DNA of 64,000 nt. It comes from Simiduia agarivorans SA1 = DSM 21679. GTDB lineage: Bacteria; Pseudomonadota; Gammaproteobacteria; Pseudomonadales; Cellvibrionaceae. Positions 36,205 through 46,404 of this stretch are shown here, one piece after another. The stretch covers positions 1,412,001 through 1,476,000 of the forward strand of contig NC_018868.3 of NCBI RefSeq assembly GCF_000305785.2, read 5' to 3'. Numbering within the stretch: the first letter of the stretch is position 1; the number at the start of each line of letters is the position of its first letter. Under the pieces are notes generated by a model. The model had not been told where the DNA came from and made no database searches. It saw nothing but the letters and a program-made list of their open reading frames with translations. The position numbers and the translations under genes were made by a program.

Positions 36205-38730
36205 TCAGAACTCGTAGCTTGCCTTCAGGTAGTAGAAACCACCGCCAATGCCATAGGGTGAGGTCTCGTAGTAGATACCGCCCAGTACACTGTCTTCTTC
36301 ACCGACGATAGAGCCATCGATTTTGGTGCCGCGCTCGTCAAACAAGTTTGACACGCCAGCGGTGAAAGACAGTTCATCAGTGGCCTGGAAGCTGGCTTCC
36401 AGATCCATGGTGAAGGCACTGCCGACCATTTCGCCGAACCAATCCGCATGCACACCTACGTATTCACCGTAGTAGTTGATGCGGGCAAATGCACTGAGTC
36501 TGTCCCAGTTCTGCGCCATGGTGAAAGAACCCCGGTGCTCGGGCAGACCGCTTTCCAGACGAATCGCTTTACAGATTTCGCCTTGATCGTTCACAAAGGA
36601 ACCACCACACGTGGTATCACCGCCCACCACTTCGGTTTGGTTCCAGTTGTACGCCAGACTGAAATCAGTTCCACCACCAAACCACTCGGCACCGTAGGTC
36701 GCTACGATATCCAGACCAGTGGTCTTGGTGTCGAAGTCGTTGGCAAAGTAGTTGATCTGGCCAATCAGCTCAGGGTTGGGCACACCGGCCGCCGCCATCG
36801 CTGCGCGCTGGGCGGCTGTTGGCGTGGCGTTATCGGTTAACGCAATGCGATCGGTCACTTCGATATAGTACATATCGGCAGTCACTTCGAAGGCATCCAG
36901 CGTAAACACCAGACCGGTACCGAAGTTAATGGACTCTTCCGGTGTCAGCGCCGCTTCACCCAGCTTGGTAGCGGGCAAGGTTTGCGCCTGGGTTAACTGA
37001 CCGCCCACAATAGAGGTCTGGGTGTTGACCACAGAAGCCTGACCCAGGGTCGGCGCGCGGAAGCCGGTGCTGTGCGAACCACGCCAGGCAAGTGTATCGG
37101 TCAGCTGCCAGTTGAAGGCGATCTTGTAGTTCAGGGTATCGCCAAAGGAGCTGAAGTTTTCATACCGCAGAGCACCGCCCAGCAGGAATGAATCGGTCAG
37201 TTGGCTTTCCAGGTCGGCGTAGAGCGCGTAGTTGCTGCGCGAAGAGGTACCGGCAGAATCGATGGAGAAACCGGCAAAGCCGTGTGAGCCGATGTTAAAG
37301 CCCTGATCTGCCAGTTGGCCAACCTGCCAGGACTGGCCTTCACCCGCGACAATTTCGAAAGATTCGTGACGCCATTCGTAACCCAGAGCAACACTCAGCT
37401 CGTCGTATTGGCGCTGCATATCGAAGTTAAAAGTGGTTTCCTGCTGGATATACGCACCGGTATCGAAATTGCGCTTGGAATCCGGACCGAAGGACGGGTT
37501 GATGGTGTTGTTCAAACCGAACTCGGCGGCGTTACGACCAAAACTACCGCTCATGTCAAAGTTCCAGCCCTCGAGCATGGACAGCTCGCCACGGCGGCCG
37601 GCGGTGAATGAGGAGTCGGTGATGTTACCCACGAAGCGCGGGGTGTAACCGCCTGGAATCATTTTGTTGAACACGAAACAGTTGTCATCGTCCAGCAAGC
37701 CAGAGTTGACCATATCGGAGCCGTCATCTACCGGCGTTGTGCGGTAAGCATCACAGCTGGCGGCATTGCCATCCAGCGCACCCACCAGGCGGTTGCCGTC
37801 ACCGTCGGTATAGACACCAGAACGGCCATTGGGATTACGGAAGTAGAATCCGCCATCCACTTTACGATTGGAGAAGTTACCGAAGGCGTAGATTTCTGTA
37901 CCGTCTTTCAGATCGATACCGAAGTTGGCAAACAGGGTTATGTCATCATCGATAATGGGTGAGCCCCAGATCTGCGCAGGATCAGCGACCGCCGAGTTAC
38001 CGGCATCAATCAATGCTTGCGCATCGGGACGCTGAACGGAACGGGAGGTATCGTCAGCATTTTTATACTGGAAGCTCAGGTTCAGGAAACCGGTATCGGT
38101 CATGGCCATACCGTAGTTACCTGCGAAGGTGGTGGTCTGGCCATCGCCTTCAAAATATTCGCCGGCTTTGATCTGGAAAGAGCCGCCTTCGGCGTCGTCT
38201 TTCAATACAAAGTTCATCACACCGGCAATGGCGTCCGAACCGTACTGGGCGGCCGCGCCGTCACGCAGCACTTCCACTTGTTTCAGGGCGATGCTGGGAA
38301 TGACAGAAATATCCGGGCCCTGGGCACCATCGTTCAGACCACCGCCCTGGAAGGCGATCACCGAGGCACGATGACGGCGCTTGCCGTTCAACAGGATCAA
38401 GGTGGAGTCAGAAGACAAACCGCGCATGTTTACCGGCCGGATCATGGACGCGGCATCACTGATGGGCTGGTCGTGCACGTTGAACGAAGGCACAGAGCCT
38501 TTCAACATATCCAACATGTCACTGGTTCCGGTTTTCGCCATGTCGCGCGTGTTGATCACATCAACCGGCACCGGCGATTCGGTCACTGAACGGGGTTTGG
38601 TACGGGTACCTACCGTTACCACCTCTTCCAGCAATTCAAGATCATCGGACTGCGCCATAGCCAGGGGGGCGCCCAGGCTACCCGCTAAAGCGACAACGGA
38701 AAGCGACGTCAAAAGCGTCTTTGGTCTCAT
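36205..38730 (-). CDS. TonB-dependent receptor (array member 2)
   Basis: 841-residue outer-membrane receptor with a signal peptide (LAGSLGAPLAMA). The TonB-box-like EEVVTVGTR is followed by plug motifs DMLKGSVPSFNVHDQP, STLILLNGKRRHRASVI and VEVLRDGAAAQYGSDAIAGVMNFVLKD. The barrel ends GGFYYLKASYEF, with the terminal Phe used for outer-membrane insertion. Paired cysteines occur in extracellular loops (ASCDAYR/DDDNCF and DTTCGGSF/GEICKAI). No STN domain. Ligand unknown. Own terminator downstream; 220 bp from receptor 3. Confidence 0.92.
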   Translation of the reverse strand: MRPKTLLTSLSVVALAGSLGAPLAMAQSDDLELLEEVVTVGTRTKPRSVTESPVPVDVINTRDMAKTGTSDMLDMLKGSVPSFNVHDQPISDAASMIRPVNMRGLSSDSTLILLNGKRRHRASVIAFQGGGLNDGAQGPDISVIPSIALKQVEVLRDGAAAQYGSDAIAGVMNFVLKDDAEGGSFQIKAGEYFEGDGQTTTFAGNYGMAMTDTGFLNLSFQYKNADDTSRSVQRPDAQALIDAGNSAVADPAQIWGSPIIDDDITLFANFGIDLKDGTEIYAFGNFSNRKVDGGFYFRNPNGRSGVYTDGDGNRLVGALDGNAASCDAYRTTPVDDGSDMVNSGLLDDDNCFVFNKMIPGGYTPRFVGNITDSSFTAGRRGELSMLEGWNFDMSGSFGRNAAEFGLNNTINPSFGPDSKRNFDTGAYIQQETTFNFDMQRQYDELSVALGYEWRHESFEIVAGEGQSWQVGQLADQGFNIGSHGFAGFSIDSAGTSSRSNYALYADLESQLTDSFLLGGALRYENFSSFGDTLNYKIAFNWQLTDTLAWRGSHSTGFRAPTLGQASVVNTQTSIVGGQLTQAQTLPATKLGEAALTPEESINFGTGLVFTLDAFEVTADMYYIEVTDRIALTDNATPTAAQRAAMAAAGVPNPELIGQINYFANDFDTKTTGLDIVATYGAEWFGGGTDFSLAYNWNQTEVVGGDTTCGGSFVNDQGEICKAIRLESGLPEHRGSFTMAQNWDRLSAFARINYYGEYVGVHADWFGEMVGSAFTMDLEASFQATDELSFTAGVSNLFDERGTKIDGSIVGEEDSVLGGIYYETSPYGIGGGFYYLKASYEF

Positions 38731-38950
38731 AGTATCTCTCCCAGTGAGATGTAGTTATTAGCGTAGGGGGTGATATACCCGTTATTGAGCATAGCCCGCC
38801 TCTACCCGCACTACGGATCAGACATTCAATTCCGCTATGGAAAATTAACTTTCCACCAGAAAAAGTTATATGGAGAGAAAAACAACACTAAAGACAGGAT
38901 AAATAAATCGCCATTGACGACAGATTAAAACAAACATCCTAAATAACGCT

Positions 38951-41767
38951 TCACCAGCGATATTCGGTACGCACGTAGTAAAAAGCGCCATTGATTCCGT
39001 AGGGGGAGGCTTCCCAGGGGTATTGAAAACTGCCCCCGGTAATTTCCGATAACAGACTGTTACTTGCCAGACGTTTGGGATAAGTATTGAGCAGATTACT
39101 GCCACCCAGTGCCAGCGTAACGCCCCAACCAAACTGGTAAGAAATGTCGGCATCCAACAACCAGGCCTGGCCGGATTTATGGTATTGCGGTTTATCATCC
39201 GGCACGGGCAAACCCAGACCAGCCTCAGTGAAATAGCTGGTCTTCACGCTGCCATAGCGATTGATCCGGCCGCTGAAAGCCCAGCCGGCAAATTGCCAGT
39301 CGTAACTGAGCGTGATGCGGCGCCGGGGCTGGCCGGTTTCCACCAACATCACCTGCGCCGGAGAAAATAACCGGGCGGGATCAATGTTTTCCGATGCATG
39401 CAAACGGGTGATCTCGGTCTGGTTTTTGTGTCCCAGTAACGCCAGCTGGCTGCGCCCCCAATCCGATTCCCATTGATAGCGCACAACCAGATCGGCACCG
39501 GTGACAGTGCTGTCGTAGGCGTTATAAAGAAATTGCACCGCGCCGATGTTGTGCGCCTGCAACGCGAGTGCATCACGCAAGTGACAGTTTTCCACACAGC
39601 TATCCGGCTCTGCCGCGATCACATCGCTCATCGCCACCGCATCGCGCAGATGAATCCGGAACCAATCGAGACTCACCAGCCAATCCTGCGCCGGCGTCCA
39701 CACCCAGCCGGTACTCAGGTGGCGGGAGCGCTCGGGCTTGAGCCCGTCAAAACCAAGCGCAAGCAACGCCGGGTTGCCCTGGGCGGCGTGCAGGGTGTTG
39801 GTGAGCACGTCGGCGCCGATGTTGGTGATCACATGGGTAAACGACTGTTGATTGAGTCCCGGCGCACGAAACCCCGATGACACAGCCATGCGCCAATACA
39901 GGGATTCAACCATGCGCCAGCTGGCCGCCAATTTACCGGTAACGTTGCGACCTTCATCGGTCACGCTTTCCCAGCGCGAGGCCAGCGTGAGATTGAGCGC
40001 GGGATTAATCGATAATTCCGCCTCGCCATAAAAGGCTGCCGATTCCCGGTGCTCTGACACCGCCAACCGGTAACCCGGAAATGCCTGCATTCCGGCCGGC
40101 GCCCGGCTGCGGGGCTGGCCATCTGCGCACACATTGCCCGTCTCTTCGGGACACGGGTCGAGCGGACTCGAAATAAAAATACTGAAATCATCCTGCGGAC
40201 CATAGGCGTAAGAAGCAAAATCACCGCGGGAAATTCGGTAGCGCTCGCGTCGCCATTCGCTGCCCACGGTCAGCAATACTTCATCGAGCAGGTCGGTCGG
40301 CACCGGGCCGCTGGCCATTGCCCCGACCTGCCGCAACTGGTACGCCAACTCGCCATTATCTGCCGCGCGTGGGCTCGACTCACCCAGCGACACATTGACC
40401 GAATAATCCGTGCCTTGCAGAAAGCGGTTTTCGCCTTGGCTTGCGGACACATCCACCAGCCAACCTTCGCCCAGCATCCACTCAAGCCCGAGCGTGAACG
40501 CATCGTCTTCGGTGCGTGTGGTTTGCAAGGGCAGAAAGCCTTCCGGGTCGAGCGCCGGTACATAGCGCGAACTCACCGCCGGCTGGCCCGCCTGCGCACC
40601 GGCAGCGCGATAAAAACCGGCCGACAATCCCTGCCGGCGCGAACTGCCGCCAAACGCATACACCTCGGCCAGGTCAGACAGAGCCCATTGCCCATTGGCA
40701 AACAACGTCCAGCTTTGCTGCTCGGCATCGCCAATCCGCATACTGGTGCGCGGTGGCGTAAAACGACTGTCGGGACCGGCGCGGTTGGTGGCGGCCCGAT
40801 CCTGACCTTCGAAGGTGACGAACAGGCTCGCATCTGAACCCAGATCGCTGCCGCCTGCGACACTGGCAATGAGCGACTGACCATCGCCCTCGCCGGTCAA
40901 GCCGTATTGGGCATTCACCACCGGCGCCTGCTCACCCCGCTTCAATTGCAGGTTCAACACGCCGGCAATGGCATCACTGCCGTACTGGGCGCTGGCGCCG
41001 TCCCGCAGCACCTCCACCTCGATAGCGGCGGTGGGCACGGCGTTCATGTCCACACCGGACGAGCCCCGCCCCACCACCTGCTGAATATTAATCTGGGCCT
41101 GATGGTGACGGCGCTTACCATCCACCATCACCAGTAACTGATCGGGGTTCATTCCGCGCAACGTGGCTGGCCGGACCAGATCGGCGCCGTCACTGACCAT
41201 GGTGCGGGAAAAGTTGAAAGACGGCACCTGCATCTGCAACTGCTCGCCCAGCGACGCCGGCGCAGACCGCTCCAACGCCGCGCCCTGCACCACATCCACC
41301 GGCACGGTAGAGTGCAACCAGCGCCGGTTGCGGGAGCGGGTACCGATGGTGACCAGCTCCTCCATCAATTGTTGTTGGGCTGGCGCCTGACGCGGCACGC
41401 GGGAAACGGTCGGCGCCGGGGCCGGCTTGGGTGGCATCGTTTTCTGGATCGCTGCCGGCTCCACCACATACACACCGCTGCTCAATTGGCGCAGCCGGAG
41501 CGGCTGCCCTTCCAACAACGCGCGCAACGCCTGTTCGGGGTCGTCGTTGACGGCCAGCACCGTCCGGGTCTCCAGCCCTTCCAGTAACTCGGGCCGGAAC
41601 ACCAGCTTGATCGCCGGCCAGCGCTCGGCAACATCCAACAGCGCGTCCGCCAGCGGTTGTGACGGTGCCTGACGCGGGTCGGCATGCACGGCAGTCAACG
41701 GCAGCAACAGACACAGCGCCAACACAATTCGCGAGGCGCCGAGAATGGTTTGCCGGAATGGATGCAC
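38951..41767 (-). CDS. TonB-dependent receptor with STN signalling domain (array member 3)
   Basis: 938-residue transducer-type receptor. After the signal peptide comes an STN domain (about 35-105: APSQPLADALLDVAERW, LEGQPLRLRQLSSGVYVV). Then an EELVTIGTRSRNRRW TonB-box/plug start, DQLLVMVDGKRRHHQAQ and VEVLRDGASAQYGSDAIAGVLNLQLKRG, then a barrel ending in Trp (YYVRTEYRW). STN-bearing receptors signal ligand binding through FecR to FecI; both genes lie directly upstream (10 bp from fecR). It is therefore the likely sensor for the array. Ligand unknown. Confidence 0.93.
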   Translation of the reverse strand: MHPFRQTILGASRIVLALCLLLPLTAVHADPRQAPSQPLADALLDVAERWPAIKLVFRPELLEGLETRTVLAVNDDPEQALRALLEGQPLRLRQLSSGVYVVEPAAIQKTMPPKPAPAPTVSRVPRQAPAQQQLMEELVTIGTRSRNRRWLHSTVPVDVVQGAALERSAPASLGEQLQMQVPSFNFSRTMVSDGADLVRPATLRGMNPDQLLVMVDGKRRHHQAQINIQQVVGRGSSGVDMNAVPTAAIEVEVLRDGASAQYGSDAIAGVLNLQLKRGEQAPVVNAQYGLTGEGDGQSLIASVAGGSDLGSDASLFVTFEGQDRAATNRAGPDSRFTPPRTSMRIGDAEQQSWTLFANGQWALSDLAEVYAFGGSSRRQGLSAGFYRAAGAQAGQPAVSSRYVPALDPEGFLPLQTTRTEDDAFTLGLEWMLGEGWLVDVSASQGENRFLQGTDYSVNVSLGESSPRAADNGELAYQLRQVGAMASGPVPTDLLDEVLLTVGSEWRRERYRISRGDFASYAYGPQDDFSIFISSPLDPCPEETGNVCADGQPRSRAPAGMQAFPGYRLAVSEHRESAAFYGEAELSINPALNLTLASRWESVTDEGRNVTGKLAASWRMVESLYWRMAVSSGFRAPGLNQQSFTHVITNIGADVLTNTLHAAQGNPALLALGFDGLKPERSRHLSTGWVWTPAQDWLVSLDWFRIHLRDAVAMSDVIAAEPDSCVENCHLRDALALQAHNIGAVQFLYNAYDSTVTGADLVVRYQWESDWGRSQLALLGHKNQTEITRLHASENIDPARLFSPAQVMLVETGQPRRRITLSYDWQFAGWAFSGRINRYGSVKTSYFTEAGLGLPVPDDKPQYHKSGQAWLLDADISYQFGWGVTLALGGSNLLNTYPKRLASNSLLSEITGGSFQYPWEASPYGINGAFYYVRTEYRW

Positions 41768-41777
41768 TGGGGATGCG

Positions 41778-42758
41778 CTATTGCGAGGCCTGTTCAGACG
41801 CCGGGTACAGCAGCGAGAACCAAGGCGTTATCTGGACCACCTCTACACCGAAGCCCGCTTTCAACATGGCAAGTGCACTGCCGGTATCGCCGGCGTTAAA
41901 GGCGCCGCCTACGCGCACCGCGCTCAGGCTGCCGTCGGCAATGTACATTTTGTGGTGGGAAAAGCGGTTCATTTCGTTGACGAATTCAGCCAAAGCCACA
42001 TTGCTGAAGTAGAGGCGGTGTTCACGCCAGGCCAACACCTGACTCACTTCCTCGGCACTGCGCTCCGTCACCGGACTCAGTTTCTGGCCCATTTGCACGG
42101 ACTGGTTTGCAGTGATCTGCAACAACGCCGGCGAGGTTTTTGCCTGCACCGCCACAACCCCTTCTTCCACCACCACCTGATGCTGATCACCCGTGGTTTT
42201 AACCGCGTATGCCGTGCCCACCGCGCGGGCGTCGCCATACTCGGTGTGTACGGTAAAAGGCCGGTCCGGGTTATGCGCCACGCGCACAAACACTTCACCG
42301 GAGTGCAGGATAATGCGGCGCGCAGCGTCCGTGTATTCCACGTCGAGGCCGGTGCCGGCATTCATCACCAATTCACTGCCGTCTTCCAACTGAATGGTCC
42401 GGATTTCACCGGTACCGGTCCGATATTCCGGCAACATGACAAAGACAGCCAACAGCAATGCCGCGGCGGTGGCGAACAAAGGCGCGAGCCAGGGTTTTGA
42501 CTGCCTGGGTTGATCCAGCGCCACAGTAGCACGCACGGGCAGGCTTTGCAGACCGGGCTCGCGCGCCAGCGCTTGCGCCATCTGTGTGACCCTCTGCGAA
42601 TCGGTGCGCGCGCGCGCGAAGGCCTGGCGATGACGGGCATCGGCCTCTAACCACTGCCGCAACAGGGTCTGATCATTAGCCGATAAACCGTCGGTCTGAC
42701 GCTCTGCCCAAATGGCGGCCTGCTGTTCCAGGTCTTCGCTGTGAATCTGAAGAATCAT
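41778..42758 (-). CDS. FecR family anti-sigma/signal transducer
   Basis: 326-residue inner-membrane regulator. The N-terminal cytoplasmic part (about 8-85; AAIWAERQTDGLSANDQTLLRQWLEADARHRQAFARA) matches the FecR N-domain. One TM helix is around 92-112, followed by the periplasmic FecR domain (RTIQLEDGSELVMNAGTGLDVEY). The C-terminal domain (SNVALAEFVNEMNRF, VRVGGAFNAGD) contacts the receptor's STN domain. It controls the sigma factor encoded 31 bp upstream in response to the STN-type receptor downstream. Confidence 0.92.
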   Translation of the reverse strand: MILQIHSEDLEQQAAIWAERQTDGLSANDQTLLRQWLEADARHRQAFARARTDSQRVTQMAQALAREPGLQSLPVRATVALDQPRQSKPWLAPLFATAAALLLAVFVMLPEYRTGTGEIRTIQLEDGSELVMNAGTGLDVEYTDAARRIILHSGEVFVRVAHNPDRPFTVHTEYGDARAVGTAYAVKTTGDQHQVVVEEGVVAVQAKTSPALLQITANQSVQMGQKLSPVTERSAEEVSQVLAWREHRLYFSNVALAEFVNEMNRFSHHKMYIADGSLSAVRVGGAFNAGDTGSALAMLKAGFGVEVVQITPWFSLLYPASEQASQ

Positions 42759-42789
42759 TACTGCTGTCTACTGTATTGCTCTGTGCGGC

Positions 42790-43365
42790 TCACCTATCGG
42801 CACGCTGGTCATTAACGGCGCCGCGCACAAAGGCGCTACAGGCTTTCATGCCTGCTGCCACATGTTTCTCTACTGTACTTACGGATATGCCGAGCTTTTC
42901 CGCAATAGCTTTCTGGCTCATCTGGTGAATTTTCCGCATCACGAACACCCGCCGGCATTGGGGCGGCAGCTGCTCAATGGCCTGCCCAAGCAACGCCAGC
43001 TCGCGTTCGCTCACCAGGGCTTGCTCCGGATTGGGCAAAGGCGCCAGCAGGTCATCCACATCCACGTCGGGATCGCAATCACTGACCTTCCGATGCCGCA
43101 CCTTGTCGATAACCAGGTTGCGGGCGATGGTGGTCAACAGGGCTTTGGCGCGCACTGGGTCGACTTTTTCCGCATTGCGATGGAAGCGTTCGAACACCTC
43201 CTGCATCAGATCGGCCAGATCGCAGGGGGCAACGTTGCGGGCGCGCAGATATTGCATCAGGTAGCGTCGATGCTGTTCAAACAGGTCGGCCACTATGGCC
43301 TGGGCATCAGGACAACATGTCGGATTTCCGGCACCTGAACCCGCTACGGGTGTCAGTTGGGGCAC
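42790..43365 (-). CDS. ECF sigma factor, FecI family
   Basis: 191-residue extracytoplasmic-function sigma factor. Region 2 (about 25-95) includes LADLMQEVFERFHRN and ARNLVIDKVRHRK; region 4 (about 118-180) includes LPPQCRRVFVMRKIHQMSQKAIAEKLGISVSTVEKHVAAGM. First gene of fecI-fecR-receptor 3. It should direct transcription of the receptor gene(s) when FecR is released by the ligand-bound receptor. A Fur-like site lies just upstream, suggesting an iron-starvation setting. Confidence 0.92.
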   Translation of the reverse strand: MPQLTPVAGSGAGNPTCCPDAQAIVADLFEQHRRYLMQYLRARNVAPCDLADLMQEVFERFHRNAEKVDPVRAKALLTTIARNLVIDKVRHRKVSDCDPDVDVDDLLAPLPNPEQALVSERELALLGQAIEQLPPQCRRVFVMRKIHQMSQKAIAEKLGISVSTVEKHVAAGMKACSAFVRGAVNDQRADR

Positions 43366-43391
43366 GTGTCTTTATCTCTCGTAACTGCTGT

Positions 43392-43406
43392 TGTTATTAA
43401 TTTTCA
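43392..43406. promoter_or_regulatory. Possible Fur site before fecI
   Basis: TGTTATTAATTTTCA fits the 7-1-7 Fur inverted repeat (TGATAAT-N-ATTATCA) at 11 of 14 positions. It lies 27-41 bp upstream of the fecI start, overlapping the likely promoter. Weaker than the box before the siderophore operon. Confidence 0.45.
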
Positions 43407-43534
43407 TTGCAGTGGCGGCTCTGTTTATTGACCTGGGGCTGTTTCTGCCAAGGTCGGTGGCCGCTGTTTCAGCGTCTTGTGCGCGTTAATTCAGGCGCCA
43501 GACCGGGTCAGATTACCACGGCCGTACCAGCGGT

Positions 43535-44428
43535 TCACGTCTTTTTAACCAAGGAAACCATCCACTCACGGAATGCCTCAGCACCGCTGCTGGCCAGCGT
43601 ATCCGCCTCCGACAGCAGGTAGTAGCCGCCTTCACACGCCAGGCGCTGGCCCAATTGGACCAGATCGCCGGCGCCAATCCGGTCGGCCACGAAGTACCAG
43701 GGCAGTATGGCCACACCCATACCCTGCAGCGCGGCCTGCAGCAGCAACGGGAAGTTTTCCAGCCGTTGCCCGGGCATCTGCCGGATGGCCGAATCCACCA
43801 TGCCGTGCGCGCGCCACCAGGTCTCCGAACTCGATTCCGGGCTCTTGTGGTGTAACAGCGGGTATCGCTTGAGATCTTCCGCTCCCGATACCGGCCCCGC
43901 TTTCGCCACCAACGCCGGACTGGCCACTGCCACCAGCTCATCCCCCATCAGGTAGTCAACCTGATACCCGGGCCAGTCGCCCCGGCCAAACAATACCAGC
44001 AGGTCGCAACCGGGATGCCGTTGGTAGAGTTTATGAATATCCGTCATCAGATGAATACTGATATCGGGGAATTGATCGGTAAACGCCGGCAACTGCGGCA
44101 ATAACCAATGACCGGCCAGCGCGGGCTCAATGCCAAGCACCAGACTTTCGCCTGGCCGGTACAGGCGGAATTCCTCCACCGCCTGCGCCAACAAATCGAG
44201 CACCGGCGAGATTTGCTGGTGGAAACGGGCACCCGCCTGAGTCAGCACCAGGCGTTGACGCACCCGCTCAAATAAAGGCCGGCCCAGCAGGTCTTCCAAT
44301 TGTTTGATTTGCCGGCTGACCGCGCTCTGGGTCAGGCAAAGCTGTTCGGCAGCACGGGTCACATTGCCATGCTCCACAGCGGCAATAAAGCATTGCAGGC
44401 TCGCGGTCGACGGTAACTGGCCTTTCAC
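43535..44428 (-). CDS. LysR-type transcriptional regulator
   Basis: 297-residue regulator. The N-terminal winged helix is clear (ASLQCFIAAVEHGNVTRAAEQLCLTQSAVSRQIKQLEDLLGRPLF). The C-terminal effector-binding domain (about 92-295) has the GcvA-like layout, with an added helix at the end. Divergent from the aldehyde dehydrogenase gene 151 bp away, which is the usual position of a LysR regulator and its target. The inducer is unknown; an aldehyde or the matching acid would be a natural guess. Confidence 0.92.
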   Translation of the reverse strand: MKGQLPSTASLQCFIAAVEHGNVTRAAEQLCLTQSAVSRQIKQLEDLLGRPLFERVRQRLVLTQAGARFHQQISPVLDLLAQAVEEFRLYRPGESLVLGIEPALAGHWLLPQLPAFTDQFPDISIHLMTDIHKLYQRHPGCDLLVLFGRGDWPGYQVDYLMGDELVAVASPALVAKAGPVSGAEDLKRYPLLHHKSPESSSETWWRAHGMVDSAIRQMPGQRLENFPLLLQAALQGMGVAILPWYFVADRIGAGDLVQLGQRLACEGGYYLLSEADTLASSGAEAFREWMVSLVKKT

Positions 44429-44579
44429 TGACCCTCCAACTTGATGCGTTTTAGGAATAGGTTTTCAAGACTAATTCCTTTTTAATTCCAACGCCAGCAG
44501 GCTATTCTGACTGCTTTGGGGCATACCCCCGCCGCCATCCACTGCGGTAGGCTTGTGGCAGAACTGAATGAGGTCAGCA

Positions 44580-45992
44580 ATGAAAATATTCGATAGCTTT
44601 TACATAAACGGCCAATGGCAGAAAGCCCAGGGTAAAGACCGCTGGGCTGTGATCAACCCCGCCACCGAAATGGTGATAGCCCAGGTACCCATGGGTAACA
44701 GCGCTGACGTGGATGCGGCCGTCGCCGCCGCCAAAGCCGCCTTCCCGGCCTGGTCCACTACCTCCGCCGCAGAACGCGAACGCCTGATAAACCGCGTGGC
44801 TGACCTGATGACCGAGCGCGAGGATGATTTATGCGACGCAGTCAGTCAGGCCATGGGCTGCCCCCGCCACCTGACACCGGGCTTACAGGTCAAGGGCCCC
44901 ACCGGTGCCATGCGCGGTTTTGCCGCGCGCGCACACCAGATGGAAGAGGTAAAAGAAGCCGGCAATTCGTTGATCGTTAAAGAGCCCGTGGGTGTGTGCG
45001 GATTCATCAACCCCTGGAACTACCCGCTGCACCAATTTGTGGGCAAAGTCGCCCCCGCACTCGCGGCCGGCTGCACACTGGTGATCAAACCGTCGGAACA
45101 GACACCGCTGCAGGATCTGATCATGGCCGAGATCATGCACGAAGCAGGCATTCCCGCCGGCGTATTCAATCTGGTGATTGGTTCCGGTCCGGACGTAGGT
45201 GCTGCAATCAGCGCACACCCGGATATCGACATGGTGAGCTTCACCGGCAGCACCCGGGCCGGCAAACTGATTGCGAAATCTGCCGCCGATACGGTCAAGC
45301 GCGTGACTCAGGAATTGGGAGGCAAGTCGGCCTACATCATCACCGAAGACGCCGACCTGGAAGCCGCCGTGAAATACGGTGTGGAAGACGTGATGATCAA
45401 CACGGGGCAAACCTGCACCGCGCTCACACGCATGCTGGTACCAACGTCCCGTTATAAAGAGGCGCAAGCGCTGGCAAAAACCCACGCTGAAAGCCTTGAA
45501 GTGGGCAGCGGTGAACACGCCTTTGTCGGCCCCATGTCATCCGCGCGACAAAAAGCGACGGTACTGTCGTACATTGAAAAAGGTATCGAAGAAGGCGCCA
45601 CGCTGCTCACCGGCGGCACCGACATGCCATCACACCTGAGCAAAGGCTTTTACGTAAAGCCTACAATTTTTGCCGACGTGAATAATCAAATGACCATCGC
45701 GCGGGAAGAAATTTTCGGCCCCGTCCTGGTGATGATTCCGTACACCGATATCGATGATGCAGTTGCCATCGCCAACGACACACCTTACGGATTGTCGAGC
45801 GGTGTCTACGCCAAAGACCGGGATAGCGGCATTGCCATCGCCCGGCGACTGCGCGCTGGCCAATGCTATGTAAACGGTGGCGGCTTCAATTATCTGGCGC
45901 CGTTTGGCGGCTACAAGCAATCGGGCAATGGCCGCGAGTTTGGCGACGAAGGCATGCACGAGTTCATTGAAATCAAAGCCATGCAGCTCTGA
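44580..45992 (+). CDS. NAD(P)-dependent aldehyde dehydrogenase
   Basis: 470-residue aldehyde dehydrogenase. The NAD-binding domain shows INPWNYPLHQ, IKPSEQTPLQ and FTGSTRAGKLI. The catalytic general base Glu is in TQELGGKSA and the nucleophile Cys279 is in NTGQTCTALTRMLVP. The C-terminus has EEIFGPVLVMIPY and GGYKQSGNGREFG. It oxidises an aldehyde to the acid; the substrate is not clear from sequence. The ATG at 44580 has GAGG upstream; the alternative in-frame start 12 bp earlier is less likely. Ends at a strong bidirectional terminator. Confidence 0.92.
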   Translation: MKIFDSFYINGQWQKAQGKDRWAVINPATEMVIAQVPMGNSADVDAAVAAAKAAFPAWSTTSAAERERLINRVADLMTEREDDLCDAVSQAMGCPRHLTPGLQVKGPTGAMRGFAARAHQMEEVKEAGNSLIVKEPVGVCGFINPWNYPLHQFVGKVAPALAAGCTLVIKPSEQTPLQDLIMAEIMHEAGIPAGVFNLVIGSGPDVGAAISAHPDIDMVSFTGSTRAGKLIAKSAADTVKRVTQELGGKSAYIITEDADLEAAVKYGVEDVMINTGQTCTALTRMLVPTSRYKEAQALAKTHAESLEVGSGEHAFVGPMSSARQKATVLSYIEKGIEEGATLLTGGTDMPSHLSKGFYVKPTIFADVNNQMTIAREEIFGPVLVMIPYTDIDDAVAIANDTPYGLSSGVYAKDRDSGIAIARRLRAGQCYVNGGGFNYLAPFGGYKQSGNGREFGDEGMHEFIEIKAMQL

Positions 45993-46021
45993 TCCGCTAA
46001 AAAAATACGGTCATGCCCCAT

Positions 46022-46051
46022 AAAAAAACCACACACACTGTGTGGTTTTTT
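46022..46051 (+). terminator. Rho-independent terminator after the aldehyde dehydrogenase
   Basis: ACCACACA (46028-46035) pairs with TGTGTGGT (46039-46046), flanked by an A-run and a T-run, so the stem can extend and it can work in both directions. Confidence 0.9.
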
Positions 46052-46404
46052 TATGGGCAAACCTTAAAACTGCAAACCTTTATGCCTTTTTGGTACCAGC
46101 GAACCAAAGATAATGCCAGACCGCGAATAGAAATAAGTAGTTGGTATAAATTTTAACCGGCACTCGACAAAAAAGACTAAAAATTCCCCAATAACCTTAC
46201 AAAAAGCACATATATTTACTGAGGGGCTGGTCCTACTCGGAAAGTCGCACGTTTCAACAATTTGGCGCGTAAATCTTTTTAAGCATCACCCGTTCACACG
46301 CCAAACCTTGCAACTCGTCCGTTTGTAGTAACTAATCCCACTGTTTGTTAATGGTTTTTTATGAGGCGTATCACACATTTCAATTTGGATGGGTATACTC
46401 CACG

